Assembly (NCBI GenBank): GCA_029844215.1
Contig: CM056734.1
Location: 19,106,501-19,170,500, forward strand
Direction of reading: 5' to 3'
Length of the DNA: 64,000 nucleotides
From: Przewalskia tangutica
Lineage: Eukaryota; Streptophyta; Magnoliopsida; Solanales; Solanaceae
Numbering within the stretch: the stretch's first letter is position 1; each line of letters begins with the position of its first letter. The notes under the pieces were generated by a model. It was not told the origin of the DNA. It made no database searches and saw only the letters and a program-made list of their open reading frames with translations. This document shows, one piece after another, positions 55,358 to 64,000 of this stretch. Position numbers and translations under genes: made by a program.

Positions 55358-57838
55358 TGTCACACCCTGACTTTTTCTAATCCTTTACTTAGGGTGTGAT
55401 GACACCTGAACAATTATTTCTCAACAGGAGCACCATTTAATTCTCTTTATTTATAAATTTAAACTTATATTCAAATACGGAGCTATTAATAAAAATAACA
55501 ATAAAGAAATCTATTTATGACTTTATTGAAAACATAACGCGTGCCCATACTCGTGCAAATATTATTTCTACATAGACATACTGACAAAGATTATTCTAAG
55601 TTGGAAGGGAGACCATTCCACACGTGCATTTCCCGAGACACTGGGCGACATTACGAACTGTGAGTACCAAGCGGCAATGGACTTGGTATGACAAGAGGCT
55701 GCGGGACGATCACTAGCCTTGGCGTGGAGCCTTTCCTCTATCACGCTTTCCTGAAATATGAAATAAAAAGTCACCTATCATAAATTTGAGTGAGAACTAC
55801 CTGCAATTCAAAGTAACACCACAATATTTCGGTGCAATCACATTATAACGTAATAAACATATTGCAAAACATATCGAGTTACAACACTTTTAAATATGCA
55901 GCAACTCCTCATAGGAAATTCTCAGTTTAACTAACACTTCATTTTATCTCGTATTATACGTTAAGACATTCCCCTGCATTTCCATATGTTTGTTACATTT
56001 ATATATTTGTGAACGCGTTTTCACTTTTCATATTTATATATAGGTGAACATGTATTCATCTTTCATATTTGTTGCGGCGTGCAACCCGATCCATTATATT
56101 TACGTATTTGTGAACACGTATTCACTTTACGTTTTGTTGCGGCGTGCAACCCGATCCATTGTGTTTACGTATTTGTGAACGCATATTCACTTTACGTTTT
56201 GTTGCGGCGTGCAACCCGATCCATTATGTTTACGTATTTGTGAACGTGTATTCACTTTACATTTTGTTGCGGCGTGCAACCCGATCCATTATATATTTAT
56301 ATATTTATGTGAACACGTATTCACTTTTCATATTTTTCAGAAGATCAAATAAATAATATTCTATTTTCCAACATTCTGTCATTCATACTTGTAACGATTA
56401 TAACTTTTTAACCATAACTCCAACTAAGGTGTTTCTCAAGCGGAAACTAAGGTAAGACGGGGATCTTTCACTGTACCAAATTTCATTTAAAACTACTTTG
56501 GGTAACTAACACAAATTTATCCTCAAAATAGCCACATGAAATTTGTTTCGGCAGAATTATCATTAAACAGAACCAAATCTTAGAATAGTCATAACTCCTA
56601 ATCTGTAAACCCGTTCAAGCCCCATAAAATCTCAAAACGACGAGAACAGAGAGCTACACGTCTCCATGTAAACCATACTTTTATAATCTGTACCATTTGG
56701 TACAGTTTTACACTTTTATTCGCTGCCCTTCCTGGATCTCGATAGATCAGGCGTAAACTTTAAAATGATAACTCTCAATACGTAAGTCGGATAGACCTCC
56801 GTAAGGTCTAAAAATGTCCAAAACAGAGAGATATAGAACTTTCATTTAACACCTATTTTCATATTTCCCACGGATTAGTACAGTTTTACGTTTCAACGTC
56901 CTGCCCTTCTGGATTCCGATGAATCCGAGACAGCAACTTCAAACTACAATAACTCTGAACTCGTAAGTCCGTTTTAACCTTTATTTAGCTATATCTGTCT
57001 GTAACAGATAGATTTACAACCATGTAAATTTTTATATAATTCTAATAAGTAAAACTCAATAAAAACAGTCCGTAATTATGCCTTTTCGAATTTCGGCCAA
57101 ATCTAAGGCAGAAACTTTGAACTGTGATAACTTTTAAACCGTATGTCCATTTTACCTCATTTTTTGTCCTATATGATCATAATAGAGAGGTGTACCATTA
57201 TTTATAATTTCATCAAATTCTAATCATTATAACTCAGTGAAACTAGTTCGTAAAGTTCGTGACACAACTAGTTGTCTAAACAATCAAAAGCTCATTATTT
57301 CTTTTCAACACTCAATTTTTATTCTAACATTATTGAACTTAAAATAAAGGATGTTACCAAGAATTTCTCAGTGAAAAAACTCACCTTGTATGTGTGAAAT
57401 GATTGTTGTTCGGTTGCTACAAGGGACTCTTGCTCCCTAGTATTTATTTTATTGTTGTTCTTCTTTGCTCTCTTGTTTTTTCCTGATTTTTCATCTTCTT
57501 GTTCACTTGTTTTTTCCTGATTTTCTAATATTTATGCTATGTACTTTGTTTGTGTGTAAATACAATGTATAAGTGGAGATGCTTGTATAACTTATGGGAG
57601 GGGGAATTCCAAGAGATTGAAGGGAAATGAAAGGGGGGGGGGGAGGAAAGGATGTGCACAATGCAGCATACCTTTTTTTTTAATTTTTTAATTTTTTAAT
57701 TTTTTATTTTATCTATCTATTTATCTAACTTTAACACTAACTCCATCCCATGCAATTTATTCTTTGTTTTCTTATATATGTGTATTTTTATTAACCCAAC
57801 CAACAACTTTATATTATTATTTTTTTCCGGATTTTACA
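55358..57838 (-). repeat. 5' LTR of gypsy element G2
   Basis: 2481 bp, TGTCACACCC...TTTTACA on the plus strand. It ends where the copia C2 LTR begins, so G2 was inserted in C2. It contains four 65-bp units at about 56074-56333. No GC-rich module of the kind seen in other LTRs of the window. Confidence 0.78.
56030..56335 (+). repeat. 65-bp array in the G2 LTR
   Basis: Units with GCGGCGTGCAACCCGATCC start at about 56074, 56139, 56204 and 56269, followed by TTACGTATTTGTGAAC and TATTCACTTTACGTTTTGTT. Partial copies flank them. Confidence 0.92.
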
Positions 57839-58213
57839 GGAGGGCACCGCGGTGCCTAAATTCCAGTAAGTCAGTGGAACCTTAAAACCGAATTTGCACC
57901 GCGTTCCTGTCCTTGTGGCACCGCGGTGCCTCTCCGTATTTCTGTGGCGGTTTCTGATTCGTTTCATCTCTTACACATTTCTTCCTTTCATTTACCAACT
58001 TGAAACCATTTGTCATTTGACCAATAACCGTCTATTCTCTTATGTCTCAAACAATTCGTATACGTACCGATATCTCTTCCATTTAAGGAAATTACGATCC
58101 TTGGTACTTTATGTGCACGTGTGTGGAAACCATGTTTCCGACGTGCGGGGCCCCAATTGTTCGAGTCATAATTAATATGATTAATTTATTTCACATTTAG
58201 TAAATTTTCAACA
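57839..58213 (-). repeat. 3' LTR of copia element C2 (start only)
   Basis: On the minus strand it begins TGTTGAAAATTTACTAAATG at 58213, next to the polypurine tract (58214-58225), and matches the first 370 bp or so of the C2 5' LTR. It then ends at G2. Confidence 0.82.
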
Positions 58214-58834
58214 ATCCCCTCTTGGAAGAGATTTTGGCGTACGCACATGGTGCATTTCGAGCAATCACTCGGCGGATCGATGTCGCATCTGAAGAGGTAG
58301 CCGGAGCTTTGAACCTTCCATAGTAGAATACCATCAGACATATTTACTGTGCGGTGAACGTGATGTCTTGAACCGTCAGTGATTAGTATATGCCAAGACA
58401 ATGGTACCAACATAATACCTTTCCTACTCAATCTTTCTAATGTTCTGTCCGCCGTGGGCCGTGGACACCCTTGGATTCTTAAGTGCGTTCATTTGAGGCA
58501 GCATGTCCTCGCACTTAAATAGGTGGTCTCCTACAAGGTATTCTACAATACCCCGCTATACAAGTGTTAGGAACCATTAAAAACTTCCCCAACCTAACCT
58601 CAATTATTGAGGATCATTAAAGGTTTGAAAATTTATCTTTTACCCCTCTTACATGTAGCACTTTTTGTCTATCGCGGGAATGACCTTGGATTATGTTTCT
58701 TAAGAAAGAAATATTATCCGAAGTGCTCTTGCTTCCACCGATGCGCTCACGGAACCTTTACAGTTTAGTTTTTCCATTGAACCTTATTCCTGGGATCTCC
58801 AGTATGTAAGGTTGGGTGTCCACTATATCGATTC

Positions 58835-59440
58835 TTATTGTTTGGGTTTTAAGCCCATTCCCCTAGACATGCAGAACAACTGATCTTTGGATATTCCCTT
58901 CGTCAAGGGATCAACGATATTTTCCTTAGATATTATGTAATCAATGAAAATAATACCCGAGGTGATCAACTGCCTAAGTTGAGCATGTCTCCGTCGAATA
59001 TGATGAGACTTACCATTGTATATAGAACTCAGTACCCTTCCTAGAGCCGACTGACTATCGCAGTGGATCATTACAGAAGACATATGTTTATCCCAACATG
59101 GGACATGCTCTAGAAAGCCATGAAGCCACTCAACTTCTTCTCCCGCTTTATCTAAAGCGATAAATTCCGACTCCATCGTGGATCGGACAATAAGAGTTTG
59201 CCTAGAATATTTCCAAGACACAACCCCACCACCGATTATAAAAATATATCCGCTGGTGGACTTGATGTCGTCGCTATCAGATATCAATTTGCATCACTGT
59301 ACCCCTCTAGTACCGCTGGATATCTCGAATAGTGCAGCCCGAAATTTAGCGTGAAATTTAGGAACCGTAGTACCCTATTCAATGCTTTTCAGTGATCTTC
59401 ACTTGGATTACGGGTGAACCTAGCCAATTTATTGACTGCA
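58835..59440 (-). pseudogene. Ty1/copia C2: RNase H
   Basis: Open for 150 codons from 59287 to 58835: DIKSTSGYIFIIGGGVVSWK, VRSTMESEFIAL, HCDSQSALGRVL, HHIRRRHAQLRQL and the usual tail CMSRGMGLKPKQ. Catalytic-type residues are kept (SDVN equivalent weak, MESE and CDSQS present). A frame break at about 59290-59450 separates it from the reverse transcriptase. Compared with C1 it is better preserved. Confidence 0.85.
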
Positions 59441-59548
59441 TGAGCGATATCAGGTAGAGTGTAGTTTGTGATATACATCAGACTACCAATCACTGCGCGT
59501 ATAAGCTTCGGCGTGCAGGCGTACCAAGATGTTTGTCAATCTTTTGAC

Positions 59549-60720
59549 TTATATCGATGGTGTCGATCTGGTGGTATCGAACATCCTAAATTTCTTCAGT
59601 ACATCCTCGATGTAGTGAGATTGAGACAAGACCGGTCCATTAGATGTCTTAGAGATCTTGATCCCTAAGATGACATCTGCAATGCCCATATATTTCATTT
59701 CAAAACACTGTTTTAACATGTTCTTAGTCTCTAGGATTATCCCAGGACTGCTTCTAGTGATCAACAAGTCATCTATATAAAAGCATATCATGACGAAGAA
59801 TTCGACATTTTCTTTCATGTAAACATATTTGTCACCTCCATTAATGGCGAACCCTTTTGATAGTAGAGTACTATCAAATTTCTCGTGCCATTGTTTAGGG
59901 GCATGTTTCAGCCCATATAATGATTTGATAAGCTGACACACTTTTGTCTCTTGTCCTGGAACTACATACCCCTCGGGTTGATCCATATATGTTTCTTCTT
60001 CCAAATCACCATTTAGGAAGGCAGTCTTGACATCCATTTGATGTATTTCAAGATCCCGCAAGACGACGATAGCTATGAACATACGTATGGATGTCATTCT
60101 AGACACCGGAGCGTATGTGTCGAAGTAATCAAGACCCTTCTTTTGGCGATAGCCCTTGACTACTAACCTAGTTTTGTATTTGTAGATAGATCCATCTGCC
60201 TTTAACTTCCATTTAAGGATCCACTTACAACCCAACAGTTTGTGTCCCGGGGGTAGTTCAGCCAACTCCCAGGTGTTGTTATGCAGAATGGATTCTATCT
60301 CACTTTCTAAAGATTCCTTCCAGGGCGGTGCTTCTAGAGTTGACAATGCTTCGGCGATTGTCCGTAGTTCATCCTGAACTAAATAAGCTTCAAAGTCTGG
60401 ACCGAAGGACTTGTCCTTCCGGGTCCTTTTGCTTCTCCTTGGTTCCATCTCTGAATCTTCCAAGTCCCGAGAATCTGGAATACTGAAATCCGGATAATCA
60501 GCCACTTCAGAATTCACTAGATCTGAATAATTTGGATCTAGGCAGTCATCGACTCCTTGATCTTCATAGTTTTGATCATAACTTCGTTTGCGAGAGGTTA
60601 TGTTGTTTTCCTTGTACAGAAACGTGTCTTCAAAGAACCACGCGTTCCTTGATTCCATGATCGTACCTTCATAAATGTCCGGTACATCCGACTTATGCAC
60701 TATGAAGCGATAAGCATTAC
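59549..60720 (-). pseudogene. Ty1/copia C2: integrase tail and reverse transcriptase
   Basis: The longest open frame of the window (383 codons). It starts within the integrase C-terminus (HKSDVPDIYEGTIMESRN), followed by a linker rich in acidic and basic residues (EMEPRRSKRTRKDKSFGPDF) and the reverse transcriptase: ESEIESILHNNTWELAELPP, GCKWILKWKLKADGS, YDTYAPVSRM-like FDTYAPVSRMTSIRMFIAI, MDVKTAFLNGDLEEETYMDQ and the catalytic motif FYIDDLLITRSS (YVDD in C1, YIDD here). It ends at 59549 by a shift in the segment before RNase H. Functional activity is unlikely because the upstream integrase core and protease are deleted. Confidence 0.88.
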
Positions 60721-61521
60721 TGTTATTGACATATCCGATGATGAAATTCTTGCTACCCGCATCTTGGGTGTTGTATTTCTTCTGAAGTTTGTCCCATAAC
60801 TGCTTGGCAGTTTTAACGGTTCAATATACCGTGTAGAGAGGATCGAAGAAACTGTTTAGAATATAGTTCCTACACATGAAATCACTATGTTTTCATGTTT
60901 CGCGAACCATCCTCATGTCGTCAGCGACATGGTTACCTTGGCCCCCTCCCACCAAATCATTTGGCTGAGGGTCCACATCTTCCCAAACTAGTGGAGGGTC
61001 TTCGGTTAGGAAACGTGACATTCTCATAACCGTCTGGAAAAACAACATCTTTTGATGTCATCTCTTAAAGTGAGTACCCATGAACTTTTCAGGACGTTCA
61101 CGGTGAAAACCAGCGGGTGTCGGGGCAGTGGCGCCCCCTTGAGCAGTTGCAAAGGCGTTGGGAATGCCTCTAACATGAGCATAGATGTTGTTGACGCCTT
61201 GGGCAGGAGCATAGGTACTATAAGTGCCCGTAGCAGCAGTGGAGGCATTGGTTGGACCAAAACCAGTGTTGACGCTCGTTGTGCCAAAAACAGTGGTGAC
61301 ACTTGAAGTACCAAACACAGTGGTAGCACTAGAAGTGCCAAAAGCAGTGGTTTGAAAGACATTAGGAATGACATGATCAGTGGTGACACTAGTAGTGCCA
61401 AGAATATTGGAGTTGAAGGCAGCGTCAGTGCCTTGAGTAGTGGGATTGAAGGCAATGGGATTGCCCTGAGCATCGATGAAATTTTCAGTGTTGAATTGAT
61501 TGAATTGATCTTGTCAGTCAT
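60721..61521 (-). pseudogene. Ty1/copia C2: gag fused to integrase tail by deletion
   Basis: The gag starts at 61521 (MTDKINSINS). Later pieces in another frame show a repetitive VFGTSSVTTVFGTTSVNTGF region, then RERPEKFMGTHFKR (about 61058-61100), MSRFLTEDPP, DFMCRNYILNSFFDPLYTVY and AKQLWDKLQKKYNTQDAG, which belong to a UBN2/copia gag. At about 60735-60755 the frame passes from QDAGSKN straight into FIIGYVNNSNAYRFIVHKSD, the integrase C-terminus, without a break. The rest of gag, protease, GAG-pre-integrase and integrase core are gone. Stops near 60820 and 60885 and a shift break the gag part. Confidence 0.82.
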
Positions 61522-61610
61522 GTTGTTGAAATAGCCAATATTATCTTAAGCTTGTGGGAATAAAATGTAGAAATAAAGGAAATAGGAATATAACAACAAC
61601 AACTAGTATG

Positions 61611-62492
61611 TTAGAAATCTGGAAATGATCAAATAAGAGGGTTTGCTGAGTCGACCAAATTCTTGATCTATCCTTAAGATAATATTGTCCCGTATATCAT
61701 TTCAACGGTTGTAATGACAACTTATCTCCCAAGATAAAACAACAATCAAACAAATGAGCAAAGGGAACTCAAGTGTTTGCTTTAGAAGAAAGATCTTTGA
61801 GGTGTTTTGTGATTGCAAGAGAGGAAGACAACTTTAGAGAATTGGTTAGTGAATGTGTTTTGCAGTTGTGCCAAAGACATCAATTTATAGGTTGATGAAT
61901 TTGTCTTCTCAATTAACCAAATGAATGACCATCAATGTCAAGTAATGACCATTGATATTGAGGTTAATTCAGCCTAGTAATGGCTGAAATCAATAGCCAA
62001 ATAATGGAGATTTATTGCTCCAAAGTCAGCTCAAGAATCAGCCTTAATTCGCCTCGGCGTTCTTGAAAAGCGTCGAAGCACGCGGTCCTCGGGAGAACGC
62101 GGTGCCTAAATCGATAAGTCACGGCACGAAAATCGAATTTGCACCGCGGTCTTAGGGGGAGGCACCGCGGTGCCTCCAAGCACCGCGGTCCTATCCTTAT
62201 GGCACCGTGGTGCCTCTCCGTATTTTCGTGGCGGTTTCTGATTCGTTTCATCTCTTACACATTTCTTCCTTTCATTTACCAACGTGAAATCATTTGTCAT
62301 TTGACGATAAATCTAACCTGCGTATGCCGAACAATTCGTATACGTACTAATATCTCTTCCATTTAAGGAAATTACAATCTTTGACACTTTATGTGCACGT
62401 GTGTGGAAACCATGTTTCCGACGTGCGGGCCTCAATTATTCGAGTCATAATTAATAAGATTAATTTATTTTACATTTAGTAAATTTTCAACA
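61611..62492 (-). repeat. 5' LTR of copia element C2
   Basis: About 882 bp. On the minus strand it begins TGTTGAAAATTTAC at 62492; the inner end is placed at TTTCTAACA (61611), with moderate certainty because no clean primer site follows. It contains a GC-rich module with repeated CACCGCGGTGCC palindromes (62050-62230) and a TATA box (CTATAAATTG, about 61882-61891). Confidence 0.7.
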
Positions 62493-62739
62493 CTAATTTC
62501 GGTAAGCCAACTATTATTTTGAGTAACTAATTTTGGGTAAGCTAAAAATCAACAGAAGCTGCTGCTATGTGTCTTAATAGGCTTCAAACTTAAAGTCATC
62601 TTATTTATATCAAACTTAGAACCATCTTATTATTGTTATAATAATTAAGTAGTAGATGAACATTTACATGAGAAATTGATCGGTTTAATTTATAGGTAAT
62701 TAAATTACCGATAACAAGTCTGAGTAGTAGAATTTCACA
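62493..62739 (+). other. upstream region of the Kunitz pseudogene
   Basis: 247 bp of AT-rich DNA between the C2 LTR and the Kunitz start codon. It would include the promoter; no clear TATA box at a standard spacing was found. If C2 inserted here, it lies within 250 bp of the coding start. Confidence 0.4.
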
Positions 62740-63369
62740 ATGAAGTTGATCATTCTCTTTTTTCGTTTCGCTCCTATTTGTCACTCACTGCTTCACAATT
62801 TCAATACTTTGTGAAGCAGCCGAACCCGCTGCAGTGCGTGACACTGCCGGGAAATTGGTCCGTGCAGCGACTTATTATTTCGTTCAACCGGTAAATCCAG
62901 AGGACGGCTTGGGATTTCAGTTAGTCCACGCTGGCAGAAAGCCAGAAAGGGTAAGCGTTGTCCAGTGGTCATAGTAGGGCAAGACTATAACAACGGCAGT
63001 GCGGTTTATTTTCATCGGTGGACTCTAAAAAAGGCGTCATTCGCTTAGACATGGACTTGAACATTGACTCCAACACGTATACACTGTGATGAGTGGAATA
63101 CTGTGTGGACGGTCGGTCACTACGACTGACTATCCGGACACTACTTAGTAACACTCGGTGGAGTGAAAGAAAATCCTGGTCGAGACACTATAAGTAATTG
63201 GTTTAAGATTGAGGAATATGGTAATAATTATAAGATTACGTATTGTGCATCGGTGTGCAGGGATTGTAAGGTCATGTGCAAAGATGTTGACATAGTTGAA
63301 TATAAGGGACAGAAGCGTTTGGCTTTAAGTGATATTCCGCTTTAGGTGAAGTTTGTGAAGCTTTACTAG
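62740..63369 (+). pseudogene. Kunitz-type protease inhibitor, broken
   Basis: Kunitz (soybean trypsin inhibitor) proteins of Solanaceae are secreted or vacuolar beta-trefoil inhibitors of serine or other proteases, usually intron-less with about 200-220 residues. Here the footprint is 210 codons without introns. It starts MKLIILFF (signal peptide), then in shifted frames AVRDTAGKLVRAATYYFVQP (the family signature near the mature N-terminus), NPEDGLGFQLVHAGRKP, VIVGQDYNN, and an open C-terminal part (63163-63345) with ISNWFKIEEYGNNYKITYC and CRDCKVMCKDV, the cysteine-rich second disulfide loop. Frameshifts near 62775, 62960, 63020 and 63090-63140 and a TAG at 63343-63345 break it; the tail VKFVKLY follows before TAG 63367-63369. 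Identity is firm. Some single-base shifts may be sequence errors. Confidence 0.88.
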
Positions 63370-63538
63370 TTTGACTATACCGTTGATAATAATAATATAT
63401 AATATTAATATATATAGATCGATATCGTATGTGATAGAATAGGATAAAATATTTTAGTTAAAATTTACTGTAAAGGCACGTAATTTGCGAGTTTAGCGAT
63501 TAAAGTCAAACTTTACGAATTAGAGCAGGCTCAAAAAT
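63370..63538. other. 3' flank of the Kunitz pseudogene
   Basis: AT-rich, no feature recognised. Confidence 0.3.
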
Positions 63539-63673
63539 GTTTGAGACGGCATGTATATGGTAGATATATATTTGGTCATTTATTACCATTATTCTAGTCT
63601 AAGATTATGTTTGTATTATATGTATATTTACTATCCATTTGAAATGAAATAATCAAGAAAAATATTTCTTACA
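63539..63673 (+). repeat. short 5' LTR of copia element C3
   Basis: Ends TATTTCTTACA directly before a tRNA-Met-type primer site. The most likely start is TGTTTGAGACGG at 63539, giving only 135 bp; an earlier start cannot be excluded. It includes AATGAAATAATCAAGAAA, shared with the LTR-like stretch near 9580. Confidence 0.55.
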
Positions 63674-63684
63674 TGGTATCAGAT
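63674..63684 (+). other. primer-binding site of C3 (tRNA-Met type)
   Basis: TGGTATCAGAT, matching the initiator-Met site TGGTATCAGAGC over ten bases. Confidence 0.8.
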
Positions 63685-63739
63685 TCTAGGAAAAATTTCT
63701 AAACCATAAAAATATACTCATTCACCGTCGCCTCCCCCC

Positions 63740-64000
63740 TTCTTTGTGCCGTCGACTTCCCTCCTATTCTGTTAACCATGTTTTCCTCGAAATAAAATTT
63801 CCATCTAGCCCTCACAATTTCAAACATTAAATCCCATATCTCCATGAAAACGTTAATTATGTGACGTGGGCGGAACTTTTCAAAATTCATCGTCGGTCAC
63901 ACCGGATTATCCATCACATAATTCCATCGGAAAAAGGCAAGGAGAAGGTGCCAAAAACCGATGATGAAATGAAATTATATTTTACCCTTGATGCGACAAT
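63740..64000 (+). pseudogene. Ty1/copia C3 gag, N-terminal part
   Basis: Gag of the UBN2 type. The frame is open from 63846 to the end of the window: NVNYVTWAELFKIHRRSHRI, then HHIIPSEKGKEKVPKTDDEM and LYFTLDAT. The preceding part, which should hold the start Met, has stops and shifts in all frames. NY-W-x-E-LF is the typical opening of gag in Retrofit/Ale-like copia elements. It runs off the window, so the state of pol is unknown. Confidence 0.8.

Noticed and set aside
61024..61521. 165-codon hydrophobic open frame (Leu/Pro/Ser-rich) on the minus strand
   Set aside because: Only its first residues are the copia gag start; the rest is an off-frame reading of the Thr/Gly/Ser-rich gag repeat, which is visible in the neighbouring frame.

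Overview
The window is nuclear DNA from a flowering plant, almost certainly a member of the Solanaceae. The only two recognisable host-type genes are broken protease-inhibitor genes: a three-domain potato type II inhibitor (PI-II, a family typical of nightshades) at 9.68-10.25 kb and a Kunitz-type inhibitor at 62.74-63.37 kb. Nearly everything between and around them is LTR-retrotransposon DNA, nested several levels deep, so this looks like a repeat-rich, gene-poor chromosomal region. No rRNA, tRNA, CRISPR or bacterial-type operon was seen. I see no intact protein-coding gene.

Layout. 1-4649: two Athila-like (Ty3/gypsy) elements on the minus strand. The 5' LTR of A1 sits inside the gag of A2, and the 5' LTR of A2 sits inside a plus-strand Ty1/copia element (C1, 4650-about 8985). 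8986-12262: a small non-LTR island holding the PI-II pseudogene and degenerate repeats. 12263-29506: one very large, essentially non-coding retroelement (LARD-like) made of LTR-internal-LTR-internal-LTR, flanked by a perfect 5-bp target duplication (ATAAT). Each LTR is about 4.9 kb and carries about 14 units of a 95-bp satellite. 29512-32565: non-coding DNA of unknown origin. 32566-38048: a plus-strand Athila-like element (A3) with gag and protease only. 38049-about 43000: part of a gypsy LTR (G1, minus) into which a solo LTR (38273-41388, target duplication ATGAG) is inserted. About 43000-57838: a minus-strand gypsy element (G2) with a deleted 3' end, split by a complete Athila-like element (A4, 44312-52867, target duplication TTCCC). 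57839-62492: a minus-strand copia element (C2) of the same family as C1 with a large internal deletion. 62740-63369: the Kunitz pseudogene. 63539-64000: the start of a third copia element (C3) with a short LTR and a UBN2-type gag.

How the parts relate. The nesting order is readable: A1 in A2 in C1; the solo LTR in G1, with G1 in the 3' LTR of A3; A4 in G2, with G2 in the 3' LTR of C2. The Athila-like elements share one architecture: tRNA-Asp-type primer site, gag, protease, no reverse transcriptase or integrase, and a long 3' non-coding tract with hairpins next to polypurine-like tracts. They would need enzymes supplied by other elements. A GC-rich module of GGCGCC/CTGCAG words lies just upstream of the TATA box in LTRs of three otherwise different families (Athila-like, copia, and the solo gypsy LTR), which is the most unexpected shared feature here.

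Caution. Many frame breaks are single-base changes in short homopolymers, and copies of the same repeat differ mainly by small indels in GC-rich stretches. Some lesions may therefore be long-read assembly errors rather than real mutations.
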